Shown one piece after another: positions 1 through 7,118 of a stretch of DNA of 12,291 bases. The notes below the pieces were generated by a model. That model had not been told where the DNA came from. It saw only the letters and a list, made by a program, of their open reading frames with translations, and did not search any database. Within the stretch, counting starts at the first letter, position 1, and every line of letters begins with the position of its first letter. The position numbers were made by a program, and so were the translations under genes. The DNA comes from Oscillospiraceae bacterium. GTDB taxonomy: Bacteria > Bacillota > Clostridia > Oscillospirales > Ruminococcaceae. Location: contig JAUNBN010000009.1 of assembly GCA_030527085.1 (NCBI GenBank), forward strand, positions 1 through 12,291, read 5' to 3'.

Positions 1-216
1 AAGGTGGGCGAGCCCAGCGCCGACCCCGAGGTGGCGCGCATGGAGAAAGAGATACTCGAGGAGATAAACAAGCTGGGTATAGGCGCGCAGGGCTTCGGCG
101 GCACCAGAACCGCGCTCGCCGTGCATATGCTCACCCATCCGGTGCATCTCGCGACTCTGCCCGTCGCCGTTAACGTCCAGTGCCACGCCGCCCGCCACAA
201 GACGGTCGTTCTTTGA
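1..216 (+). CDS. Class I (iron-sulfur) fumarate hydratase / tartrate dehydratase, alpha subunit, C-terminal end (5' partial)
   Basis: This is the last 71 residues of a protein that begins before the window; the frame is open from base 1. The tail resembles the end of the alpha subunit (N-terminal domain) of oxygen-sensitive [4Fe-4S] fumarases and L(+)-tartrate dehydratases. A conserved NKLGIGAQGFGG block is followed by a LPVAVNVQCHAARH block, whose Cys is probably one of the three cluster ligands. These enzymes interconvert fumarate and malate (or dehydrate tartrate) in the cytoplasm. The beta subunit starts 18 bases downstream, the usual two-gene arrangement, and a malic enzyme follows, which favours fumarate/malate as substrate. 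The tartrate alternative cannot be excluded from this fragment. Confidence 0.88.
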   Translation, partial: KVGEPSADPEVARMEKEILEEINKLGIGAQGFGGTRTALAVHMLTHPVHLATLPVAVNVQCHAARHKTVVL

Positions 217-234
217 AAATGAGAGGACAGACAG

Positions 235-792
235 ATGAGTGAAAAGATAGTAAGCCTGCCGCTGGACGACGAGAGGGTCAGGGATTTGCAGGCGGGCGAC
301 CGCGTGCTGCTGAACGGCATAATGTACACCGGGCGCGACGAGGCGCACCTCTACCTCTGCCGCATGCTCGATAAGGGCGAGCCCCTGCCCGTGGATCTCA
401 AGGGCGCGGTCATATATTATGTCGGCCCCTGCCCCGCGAAGCCCGGCCAGGCCATAGGCTCGGCCGGCCCCACTACCAGCGGCCGAATGGACGCCTACGC
501 CCCGCGCCTCATGGAGATAGGTCTCAAGGGCATGATAGGCAAGGGCATGCGTTCGGCGGCTGTCATCGAGAGCATGAAGAAGAATACCTGCGTCTACTTC
601 GCCGCGACCGGCGGCGCGGGCGCGCTCCTGAGCCAGTCGGTCAAGGAGGCCGAGGTTGTGGCCTTCCCCGAGCTGGGCGCGGAGGCCATTTACAGGCTGA
701 GGGTTGAGAACTTCCCCTGCACGGTGATAAACGACTGCCGAGGCCGCGACCTCTATAAAGAGGGCCGCAGCAAATACGAGATTAAAGAATAA
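235..792 (+). CDS. Class I fumarate hydratase / tartrate dehydratase, beta subunit
   Basis: This 185-residue protein is the usual length for the separate beta subunit (the C-terminal swivelling domain of one-chain class I fumarases). It has the TGRD motif near residue 32 (TARD in most relatives), the GPTTSGRMD block at residues 78-86 and a GKGM turn at 102-105, all typical of the family. With the alpha subunit it forms the [4Fe-4S] hydro-lyase that interconverts fumarate and malate. The ATG at 235 has a GAGAGG ribosome binding site 8 bases upstream. The alpha gene ends 18 bases before it, so the pair is probably co-transcribed, with malic enzyme next. Substrate (fumarate rather than tartrate) is inferred from that neighbour. 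Confidence 0.9.
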   Translation: MSEKIVSLPLDDERVRDLQAGDRVLLNGIMYTGRDEAHLYLCRMLDKGEPLPVDLKGAVIYYVGPCPAKPGQAIGSAGPTTSGRMDAYAPRLMEIGLKGMIGKGMRSAAVIESMKKNTCVYFAATGGAGALLSQSVKEAEVVAFPELGAEAIYRLRVENFPCTVINDCRGRDLYKEGRSKYEIKE

Positions 793-799
793 AATCAAA

Positions 800-861
800 C
801 AGGGAAGTGCCCTAATTGCGCGCTTTCGCGGTATTCCCCACGAATGCGGGGTGAATACCGC
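800..861 (+). repeat. Dispersed palindromic repeat, full-length copy 1
   Basis: This is a structured element in the gap between fumarase beta and malic enzyme. It opens with a small hairpin (AGGG, loop AAGTG, CCCT at 801-813), continues through a GCGCG/TTT segment, and ends in a larger imperfect hairpin with arms GCGGTATTCCCC (828-839) and GGGG-TG-AATACCGC (848-861). The same order of parts recurs at 4823-4888 and, inverted, at 5061-5125. The gap shows no good promoter, so malic enzyme may be read from upstream through this structure. Confidence 0.65.
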
Positions 862-911
862 CCCAAATGCACGCTTGCGGCTCCCTCCCCAAAAAGAAAG
901 GTAATAAAACT

Positions 912-2102
<1,191 letters not shown>

Positions 2103-2145
2103 GCCGAGCGCGCAAGACAGCCGAGCGGTTTTCAGACACAACAAA

Positions 2146-2190
2146 GCGCGCGGCGCACATGGGTTTTCCCCGGCGCCGCGCGCCGCTTTT
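2146..2190. terminator. Bidirectional hairpin terminator between convergent genes
   Basis: An 11-bp perfect GC stem has arms GCGCGCGGCGC (2146-2156) and GCGCCGCGCGC (2173-2183), followed by a TTTT run at 2187-2190; on the opposite strand the stem ends in CTTTG. An outer pair, TTTTCAGA (2129-2136) and TCTGAAAA (2198-2205), could enclose it. It lies between the stop codons of malic enzyme (+) and the TenA-family gene (-), so it can serve both. Confidence 0.7.
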
Positions 2191-2211
2191 GCGAAGCTCT
2201 GAAAACAAGAC

Positions 2212-2907
2212 TTATTTCGGAAATATCTCCTCCAGAGGCCAGGTCTCCATGCGGTAGTACATATCGCGCCACTGAAGCAGCTCGTAGTTGCAGCCCACGG
2301 CGAAAATCTCAAGCAGCCTGCGCAGCTCGCGCCCGCTCTTGTTCTCGCAGAGCTCGTTTACCATTGCTATCTCACGCTCGCATTTCGCCACATATTCGGG
2401 CAGGGTGTAGTATTCTATCCATTTATAGTACATATTATCGGGGGCGAGCCTGCACTGCGGCAGCAGGTCGAAGCCCATGTGCATATAGAGGACGTTGCAG
2501 GGGAAGAGCGCCATCATGCAGCAGGCGAGGTCGCCCTCATAGGCGCGGGCGAGCTCGTGGGCGGTATAGCTGCGCTTTTTCTCGGCCATGGTGGTGTTCT
2601 CAAGCTCCTCAAGCGAGATGCCCGCCTCCTCGGCCCAGAAGCTCCTGTTGTAGGCCACTGTGCCCTCAAAGGTGGATTTGACTATGCCGTACCAGCGCTC
2701 CATCTCCTCGAAGCCCTGGGCTTTGGAGAGCCCAACGGCCCAGCACTTTGTGTACTCCATAAGGTACTGGTAGTTCTGGCGAATCTGCCAGCGAAAGCGC
2801 TCAAGCGGCATCTCGCCGCGCAGAATCTCCTGCATTTGCTCGGTCGCCTCTAAAGCCGCGCAGGTCTTTTTTATCATATCCAGCAGATGTTCTTCGTAGA
2901 TTTTCAT
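2212..2907 (-). CDS. tenA: TenA/PQQC-family protein (thiaminase II-like)
   Basis: This all-helical 231-residue protein has the length and layout of TenA. Thiaminase II (TenA) hydrolyses aminopyrimidines from degraded thiamine during thiamine salvage. Recognisable parts are the RWQIRQNYQYL segment at 39-49, the ALFPCNVLY segment with the expected catalytic Cys137 (the Cys-containing TenA class), and the C-terminal CNYELLQW with Glu209 where the catalytic Glu is expected. The usual active-site Asp of the QDYxYL motif is Asn here (residue 45), so pyrimidine binding may differ. A GAGAGG site lies about 8 bases before the ATG at 2907. No other thiamine gene is visible, so the link to thiamine rests on family alone. 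Some TenA relatives have other roles. Confidence 0.8.
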   Translation of the reverse strand: MKIYEEHLLDMIKKTCAALEATEQMQEILRGEMPLERFRWQIRQNYQYLMEYTKCWAVGLSKAQGFEEMERWYGIVKSTFEGTVAYNRSFWAEEAGISLEELENTTMAEKKRSYTAHELARAYEGDLACCMMALFPCNVLYMHMGFDLLPQCRLAPDNMYYKWIEYYTLPEYVAKCEREIAMVNELCENKSGRELRRLLEIFAVGCNYELLQWRDMYYRMETWPLEEIFPK

Positions 2908-3002
2908 TTTATAAACCTCTCAAGGAAGTAGTTTGCTCGCGTATGTAAGCTTCGCTCAGAGCATTAAACAAGCTCTTGGATACTTCTGTCTCTCAAACCG
3001 AT

Positions 3003-3031
3003 TTGTAATACCCGCCCCTACCTGATACAAT
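3003..3031 (+). promoter_or_regulatory. Sigma-A type promoter for the TudS-related gene
   Basis: A -35 box TTGTAA (3003-3008) and a -10 box TACAAT (3026-3031) are separated by exactly 17 bases. Transcription would start near 3038, giving a short leader that just contains the GAGGTG ribosome binding site at 3044-3049 and the ATG at 3055. The leader is too short to hold a riboswitch. Confidence 0.55.
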
Positions 3032-3054
3032 GCCCTTAAGAGCGAGGTGAAAGA

Positions 3055-3606
3055 ATGCAGAAAATAATATTTGTGAGCCACTGCGTGCTCAATACGGCCT
3101 CCAAGGTCGTGATGTACAACGAGGAGGAGATGGCCGCAGAGGAGACGCTGCGCCGCCGTTTTTTAAAGAGAGCGGTGGAGAAGGGCGTTCAGCTCGTGCA
3201 GCTGCCCTGCCCGGAATTCCTGCTCTACGGCCGCCGCCGCTGGGGGCATGTGAGCGAGCAGTTCGACACGCCCTATTTCAGAGCCGAGTGCCGCAGAATG
3301 CTGCGCGAAATCATCCTGCAGCTCAAGGAATACCTCGCGGGAAACGACCGCTTTGAGGTTCTTGGCATAGTCGGCATAGACGGCAGCCCGAGCTGCGGGG
3401 TGGACTACACCTGCTTTGGCGACTGGGGCGGGAACCTCGGCGACAGGCAGGACCTTGAGGCCGTTATAGCGAGCTCGCGGCTGGGCGAGGGCTCCGGCAT
3501 ACTCATTGAGGAGCTTAAAGCCCTGCTTGCCGAGGAGGGCATAGAGCTGCCTCTGCGCGGTCTTTTCGCGCCCGAGCCCGAGAAGCTCATGTCGCTGCTC
3601 GACTGA
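3055..3606 (+). CDS. TudS-related putative desulfidase (DUF523-like, CD3072-type)
   Basis: This is a 183-residue cytoplasmic protein with three Cys motifs in DUF523 order: SHCVLN (Cys10), LPCPEF (Cys52) and GSPSCG (Cys114). In characterised TudS thiouracil desulfidase, three cysteines hold a [4Fe-4S] cluster whose free iron removes sulfur from 2- or 4-thiouracil. The same ligand set seems present here. The SHCVLN start and the CPEFLLYGRRRWG stretch fit the subgroup I recall as the CD3072 family, named after a C. difficile locus; that label is from memory. It has its own promoter and a terminator-like hairpin overlapping its stop codon. A nucleoside hydrolase follows, convergent, with nucleoside transport and cleavage genes beyond. 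The desulfidase reaction and any thionucleoside substrate are inferred, not shown. Confidence 0.8.
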   Translation: MQKIIFVSHCVLNTASKVVMYNEEEMAAEETLRRRFLKRAVEKGVQLVQLPCPEFLLYGRRRWGHVSEQFDTPYFRAECRRMLREIILQLKEYLAGNDRFEVLGIVGIDGSPSCGVDYTCFGDWGGNLGDRQDLEAVIASSRLGEGSGILIEELKALLAEEGIELPLRGLFAPEPEKLMSLLD

Positions 3607-3630
3607 ACCTGCTGAATCAGCAGGTTTATT
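3606..3630 (+). terminator. Terminator-like hairpin after the TudS-related gene
   Basis: Perfect 9-bp arms AACCTGCTG (3606-3614) and CAGCAGGTT (3618-3626) enclose a 3-base loop, followed by a short TTTATT run. The hairpin begins on the last base of the stop codon. The T run is short, so termination may be incomplete. Confidence 0.6.
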
Positions 3631-3635
3631 CAGTT

Positions 3636-3671
3636 GGGGCTCCCCCCGCCGAAGGCGGGGAGAGGTACCCC
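3636..3671. repeat. Palindromic GC-rich hairpin related to the dispersed repeat
   Basis: Arms TCCCCCCGCC and GGCGGGGA surround a GAA centre, with outer GGGG (3636-3639) and CCCC (3668-3671). The CCCCGCC/GGCGGGG core matches the repeats at 4823-4888 and 5061-5125, but the flanking GTATT arms and the AGTGTCC part are missing, so this is either a different subfamily or only the core. It lies between two convergent genes. The rest of 3672-3801 holds nothing I recognise. Confidence 0.5.
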
Positions 3672-3801
3672 TAAAAGCTCGCCCGGTCTGCCGAAATTAT
3701 AGGGGCTTACAATTTTTAAGCTCTTTTGCTGCTCAAGCTTAATAAAACTGTGCCAAAGTCGGAGTTATTTAAGGCCGTTTCTCTTGGGGGCTAGCGCGCT
3801 T

Positions 3802-4740
3802 TTAAGCGCCCAGAGTTTTGAAGATGTACTCTTTATAGATCTCGCTTTTGAGCTTGGAGCAGACGCTGGCGTTCGGCTGCTTGCCGGAGAAGCCGTAGAC
3901 GTCCACATGGACGGCGCCGCAGCTTATGCCGTCGCTGGTATCGACCTCGCAGTAGTAGTCCGCGCAGGTTTCTATGCACTCGGGGCAGAGCGCGGCGGCG
4001 AGCGCGGCGGGGTCGGCCATATCCAGGCAGGGATCGCCGAAGCGCCACTGATTCATCTCGAGCAGGCAGCGGTTGCAGTCCACCGCGAAGCGGCCGAGCT
4101 CTCCGCTGTTCCTGAGCCTTTCTATCTCGCGCTTGTTCAGCATCGCGTCGTCCAGGCAGGCGTCCCAGCCCACGACAAGCAGCGGCAGGCCGGATTCAAA
4201 AACTATCTTCGCGGCCTCGGGGTCCTGCCAGATGTTGAACTCGGCGACTGGGCTCACATTCCCAACGCCCAAACCCGCGCTGCCCATGACCGAAATGCGC
4301 CTGACCTTCGCCATCGCATCGGGCGCCGTGCGTATCGCGAGGGCGAGATTCGTTAAGGGGCCGAGGGCTATTATTTCTATTTCTCCGCGCTCGCTATTTT
4401 CAAGCGCCTCTATGGTCTTTAAGATGCCGTTTCCCGGTGTAACCTTAAGCCTTGCCGGAACGAGGCCGATGTCGCCCATGCCGTCCATGCCGTGGGTCTC
4501 GTGGGCGTAGGCGAGTTCCCGCACCAGAGGCTTGACGCTTCCCAGATAGACCGGCGGCTCGTAGGAGCCCGCCTTTTCCAGCGTAGTAAGCGTGTTGATC
4601 ACCGCCTGCTCGGCGCTGACGTTTCCGGCGCAGACGCTGAAAAAGAGTATCTCATAGCGCTCGTCGTTTAAGGCCATCGCTATGGCCATAGCATCGTCGG
4701 AGCCGCAGTCGGTATCGATTATTATCTTTCTTTTTTCCAT
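3802..4740 (-). CDS. Nucleoside hydrolase, inosine/uridine-preferring (IunH/Rih) family
   Basis: Enzymes of this family hydrolyse the N-glycosidic bond of a ribonucleoside to free base and ribose, using a bound calcium ion. The protein has 312 residues, the usual size. The N-terminal DTDCGSDD (9-16) is the family's calcium-binding DxDxxxDD. THGMDG at 82-87, EFN at 167-169 with Asp173, and Asp243 of the MADP segment complete the pocket. The canonical C-terminal pair is His-Asp, but here residue 242 is Ala, so leaving-group activation and base preference may differ. The frame stays open upstream to 4953, but ATG 4740 is chosen because the protein then starts right before the catalytic motif and an AGGAAG site precedes it. 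It is divergent from the MFS/ECF operon and probably works on the same kind of substrate. QueK-like queuosine hydrolases belong to this family too. Confidence 0.9.
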   Translation of the reverse strand: MEKRKIIIDTDCGSDDAMAIAMALNDERYEILFFSVCAGNVSAEQAVINTLTTLEKAGSYEPPVYLGSVKPLVRELAYAHETHGMDGMGDIGLVPARLKVTPGNGILKTIEALENSERGEIEIIALGPLTNLALAIRTAPDAMAKVRRISVMGSAGLGVGNVSPVAEFNIWQDPEAAKIVFESGLPLLVVGWDACLDDAMLNKREIERLRNSGELGRFAVDCNRCLLEMNQWRFGDPCLDMADPAALAAALCPECIETCADYYCEVDTSDGISCGAVHVDVYGFSGKQPNASVCSKLKSEIYKEYIFKTLGA

Positions 4741-4822
4741 TTCTCTTCCTTTCGGGGAGCCTTCCGTTTCGCGCGGAAGCTTCACTCTCTCGGAACACGC
4801 CCTCTTTTTTGAAAGCGCTGTT

Positions 4823-4888
4823 CCGGGGGAGTGTCCCACCGCGCGGTTTTTTCGCTGTATTCCCCCGCCTTCGGCGGGGGAATACAGC
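4823..4888 (+). repeat. Dispersed palindromic repeat, full-length copy 2
   Basis: The element starts CCGGGGGAGTGTCCC, passes a CCGCGCGG and T6 segment, and ends in a perfect 16-bp hairpin with arms 4854-4869 (GCTGTATTCCCCCGCC) and 4873-4888 around a TTC loop. It lies in the leader of the minus-strand nucleoside hydrolase and is mirrored by copy 3 across the promoter region. Confidence 0.75.
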
Positions 4889-4924
4889 ATTCTGCAAGCT
4901 GATAGGCTGCTTCCGTTCCAGGAG

Positions 4925-4953
4925 ATGTTAGCATAATATGCAACAAATTTCAA
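4925..4953 (-). promoter_or_regulatory. Possible promoter for the nucleoside hydrolase
   Basis: Read on the minus strand, TTGAAA (4953-4948) is followed after 17 bases by TAACAT (4930-4925). A competing -10, TATTAT, lies at 4939-4934 with a weaker -35. Either would give a leader of about 180 bases containing repeat copy 2. The palindrome GCATAATATGC (4931-4941) falls inside the promoter. Confidence 0.35.
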
Positions 4954-4959
4954 ACCTGA

Positions 4960-4973
4960 AAATCATATGATTT
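4960..4973. promoter_or_regulatory. Candidate operator: 14-bp perfect palindrome between divergent promoters
   Basis: AAATCATATGATTT is a perfect inverted repeat lying between the two -35 boxes (4948-4953 and 4995-5000). That position suits a regulator acting on both directions. No regulator gene is in the window, and the palindrome is short and AT-rich, so chance is possible. Confidence 0.35.
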
Positions 4974-4994
4974 GTCGAAAAAGGCCAGCAAATG

Positions 4995-5023
4995 TTGCTT
5001 TTTTGTGAACAAACAATTATAAT
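4995..5023 (+). promoter_or_regulatory. Sigma-A type promoter for the MFS/ECF/nucleoside operon, with overlapping palindromes
   Basis: TTGCTT (4995-5000) and a consensus TATAAT (5018-5023) are exactly 17 bases apart. AGCAA-ATG-TTGCT (4987-4999) covers the -35, and TTTGT-GA-ACAAA (5002-5013) fills the spacer, the place a repressor would block RNA polymerase. Transcription would start near 5030, leaving a leader of about 125 bases that contains repeat copy 3. Confidence 0.6.
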
Positions 5024-5060
5024 CGGGAGCAAACAGGGAGTGAACAAAGGCGGGTTTAAT

Positions 5061-5125
5061 GCCGTATCCCCCGCCTTCGGCGGGTAGATACAGTGAAAAA
5101 AACCGCGGGGCGGCGACACTCCCGG
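5061..5125 (-). repeat. Dispersed palindromic repeat, full-length copy 3 (inverted relative to copy 2)
   Basis: Read on the minus strand it gives CCGGGAGTGTCGCC, then CCGCGG with T7, CACTGTAT and a hairpin with core arms CCGCC (5071-5075) and GGCGG (5079-5083) around TTC, plus outer GTATC/GATAC arms at 5064-5068 and 5087-5091. It aligns with copy 2 along almost its whole length, with scattered substitutions and small gaps. It lies in the leader of the MFS gene. Confidence 0.75.
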
Positions 5126-5156
5126 CAAGTCCGGTGATGGAGATAATACTACTTAT

Positions 5157-6308
5157 TTGGTAAAAGACAGAACCTTTAACACCGTCTCTATTGCGATATA
5201 CTTCCTTATGGGAAGCTTTCTCGCGGCAAATCAAAGTCTGGTAAGCAATATAGCGGCTTCCTACGGCGCCGGCGAGAGGGAAATGGGATATATGATAAGC
5301 TCGCTTTACGGCGGGTCGGTTGTTGCCGTGCTCATTTTCGGGGAGCTGGCGCAGAGGCTGGGAAAGAGAAGGGCCTCGCTGCTGACCTCCTTTGCCGTGT
5401 GCGCGGGTTCTTTTTTGGTCTTGATTTCAAGCTCCCCTCTTCTCGCAACAATAGGGCTTTTTATTTACGGAGCGGGCGTAGGCGGCTTTGAAAGCTGCGT
5501 CATGGCCCTGCTCACCGACAACAACGGCGAAAACAGCAACCGCTTTTTAAACTTCCTGCAGGCGCTTTTCAGCGGCGGCGCGGTGCTCTCGCCCCTTATA
5601 ATCGCGGCGCTCTTTAAAGAGGAGCAGTTCAGGCCCTTTTACGCCTTTGTGCTGGCCTGCTACGCCGCCTTCGCCTGCTATTTCGCCTTCGGCAGGAGGA
5701 TAGACTCCTTTGCCCGGCAGCCCGAGGCCATGCCCAAAGGGCTCGCCTTTTTAAAGCTGATAAAGCATCCGCTGATAATCGTCTATATGCTCTGCATGAT
5801 GATCTATCTTGGCTCCGAGACGGCCTTTACCTACTGGATAGGCAGCTATCTTGAGGGGGAGGGGCTGGGACTCTTCTCCGCGGGGGCGCTTTCGGCCTAC
5901 TGGTTCTCGAGCATCTTCGGCCGCCTTATCGGAACGCAGTTTTCCTCGCCCTCCAACCTCATGGCCCCCTGCTTCCTTCTGGCCGCCGCGGGCTGCGTCT
6001 CTCTTGTGTTTGTTCCGGGGGGCTGGCTAAAGCTGCTTTCCGTGATTCTCGTGGGCCTGGGCTTCGCGCCGCTCTACGCGGGGCTCGCGCTCCTCGCCGG
6101 CACGCTCTTTCCCTCGGAGTCCGCCTCGGCCTTTTCGCTTATGATTTTTTCCTCCGCTCTGGGCGGCATAGCCTTTCAGCCCTTTATAAGCCTCTTGATA
6201 TCCTCGGGCGAGGCCAAGGGCGCGTATTTCATCATAGCCGCGCTCTGCGCCCTGTGCGCGCCGGCGCTGCGCCTCGCCGCCCGCAGGCGGGCCGAGGCCG
6301 GAATTTAA
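5157..6308 (+). CDS. MFS transporter, 12 membrane segments, substrate unknown
   Basis: This is a 383-residue hydrophobic protein with about 12 predicted membrane helices, the first starting near residue 9. GELAQRLGKRRASLL at 62-76 is the cytoplasmic loop 2-3 signature of the major facilitator superfamily, with Gln where Asp is usual. The start is uncertain. TTG 5157 is the only start-type codon I find that leaves a complete first helix, with GGAG 14 bases upstream; the next ATG (5208) would cut into that helix. A nine-codon open frame (ATG 5137 to TAA 5163) overlaps the TTG and could couple translation. It is the first gene of the probable operon and is divergent from nucleoside hydrolase, so nucleoside, base or sugar transport is a reasonable inference but not visible in the sequence. 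Confidence 0.85.
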   Translation: MVKDRTFNTVSIAIYFLMGSFLAANQSLVSNIAASYGAGEREMGYMISSLYGGSVVAVLIFGELAQRLGKRRASLLTSFAVCAGSFLVLISSSPLLATIGLFIYGAGVGGFESCVMALLTDNNGENSNRFLNFLQALFSGGAVLSPLIIAALFKEEQFRPFYAFVLACYAAFACYFAFGRRIDSFARQPEAMPKGLAFLKLIKHPLIIVYMLCMMIYLGSETAFTYWIGSYLEGEGLGLFSAGALSAYWFSSIFGRLIGTQFSSPSNLMAPCFLLAAAGCVSLVFVPGGWLKLLSVILVGLGFAPLYAGLALLAGTLFPSESASAFSLMIFSSALGGIAFQPFISLLISSGEAKGAYFIIAALCALCAPALRLAARRRAEAGI

Positions 6309-6315
6309 GGTAATT

Positions 6316-6338
6316 CATCGCCTCAAAAGAGGCGTTGA
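6316..6338 (+). other. Small intercistronic hairpin before the ECF S gene
   Basis: CGCCTC (6319-6324), loop AAAA and GAGGCG (6329-6334) form a stem extended by TCA/TGA with one mismatch. There is no T run, and the downstream TATAAA has no partner -35, so I read it as an mRNA structure just before the strong AGGAGG site rather than a terminator or promoter. Confidence 0.4.
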
Positions 6339-6365
6339 TATATAAATTTGAGGAGGTTCGTTTTC

Positions 6366-7040
6366 ATGCAGGAAAAGAAGTATTCCATCCAGAAAGACTT
6401 CAGCATGATGGCCCTTATGTTCATTCCCATAGGCGTAGCCATCAACTTCGTAGGCGGCCAGCTCGCCAGCCTTTTGAAGCTGCCGGTCTATCTGGACACC
6501 ATCGGCACCATGCTCACCGCTATTCTCTCCGGCCCCTGGGTCGGCGCGGTCACCGGTCTGCTTACAAACATAGTTACCGGCATCGCAAACCCCGTGAACT
6601 TCTGGTTCATTCCCGTTAACGTAATAGTCGGTCTGGTCGTGGGCTTCCTGTCCCGCGCAGACTGGTGGAGGGGCTGGAAGCTCATCCTGTCCTTCATCAT
6701 CATGGATCTGGTTTCTCTGCTGGTCGCCACCCCGATAGTTGTCTATGTCTACGGCGGCGTGACCGGCGGCGGCACCTCGCTGCTCACCGCGGTCCTCATG
6801 GCCACCGGCCAGAGCATCTGGGCCTCTGTCATGAGCGTTGAGATAGTCTGGACCACGCTCGACCGCGTGCTCTCCTATCTCATAGCCATGCTCATAATCA
6901 AGGTAATACCCGCCAAGACCCTCGTTAAGTTCTCGCTGGGCGAGCTCTATATCGGCAAGAAAAAGACCGAGCTGCCCGAGCTTGAGGAAGCTGAAGAAAT
7001 AGTCGAGGAGATAGTCACCACCGACGACAAAACGGAATAA
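6366..7040 (+). CDS. ECF transporter substrate-binding S component (CD3073-type)
   Basis: This is a 224-residue membrane protein with about six hydrophobic segments and a charged Glu-rich C-terminal tail. KLPVYLDTIGTMLTAILSG and the following GAVTGLLTNIVTGI stretch fit energy-coupling-factor S components, which bind the substrate outside and topple in the membrane when driven by the T component and ATPases. I recall this subgroup as the CD3073 putative S component, named after a C. difficile locus whose tag follows that of the TudS-related CD3072; this is memory. ATG 6366 is chosen over the upstream in-frame start at 6348 because AGGAGG (6351-6356) lies 9 bases before it. Dedicated T and A genes follow, so this is a stand-alone (group I) ECF system. 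The substrate is unknown; the downstream nucleoside phosphorylase suggests a nucleoside or related compound. Confidence 0.85.
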   Translation: MQEKKYSIQKDFSMMALMFIPIGVAINFVGGQLASLLKLPVYLDTIGTMLTAILSGPWVGAVTGLLTNIVTGIANPVNFWFIPVNVIVGLVVGFLSRADWWRGWKLILSFIIMDLVSLLVATPIVVYVYGGVTGGGTSLLTAVLMATGQSIWASVMSVEIVWTTLDRVLSYLIAMLIIKVIPAKTLVKFSLGELYIGKKKTELPELEEAEEIVEEIVTTDDKTE

Positions 7041-7067
7041 GCGCGGCTTACCCGCACAGAACAAAAA

Positions 7068-7094
7068 GCGGGCGCAGGCTCCCTCTGCGCCCGC
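7068..7094 (+). other. Strong hairpin between S and T genes
   Basis: A perfect 10-bp stem, GCGGGCGCAG (7068-7077) and CTGCGCCCGC (7085-7094), has a 7-base loop. It is preceded by AAAAA but followed by GCAATT rather than a T run, so full termination is unlikely. It may protect the 3' end of the S message or partly attenuate the T and A genes. Confidence 0.6.
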
Positions 7095-7118
7095 GCAATT
7101 AAACCTCTGGAGAAAGCT

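Larger units (their letters stand above)
4741..5156. other. 416-base divergent regulatory gap
   Basis: No credible gene lies between the divergent nucleoside hydrolase and MFS genes. The gap holds two inverted copies of the dispersed repeat (4823-4888 and 5061-5125). Between them is an AT-rich core with back-to-back promoters and four short palindromes: GCATAATATGC at 4931-4941, AAATCATATGATTT at 4960-4973, AGCAA-ATG-TTGCT at 4987-4999 and TTTGT-GA-ACAAA at 5002-5013. A further small hairpin, CTTCCG...CGGAAG, lies near 4762-4779 in the hydrolase leader. Confidence 0.7.

Noticed and set aside
3005..3035. Fragment CTACCTGATACAATGCC resembling the 3' part of a TPP riboswitch
   Set aside because: The CTGAGA half and the closing stem are missing, and the segment is better explained as a promoter with TACAAT.
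3784..4356. 190-codon forward open frame
   Set aside because: It is antisense to the nucleoside hydrolase, whose motifs are clear; the forward translation shows no recognisable domain.
4741..4953. Upstream extension of the nucleoside hydrolase frame
   Set aside because: The extra residues are low-quality, cross the repeat hairpin and promoter, and have no ribosome site; ATG 4740 has one and fits the family.
6335..6353. TATATAAA as a promoter for the ECF genes
   Set aside because: No -35 box lies at a workable distance, and the start would fall inside the ribosome binding site.
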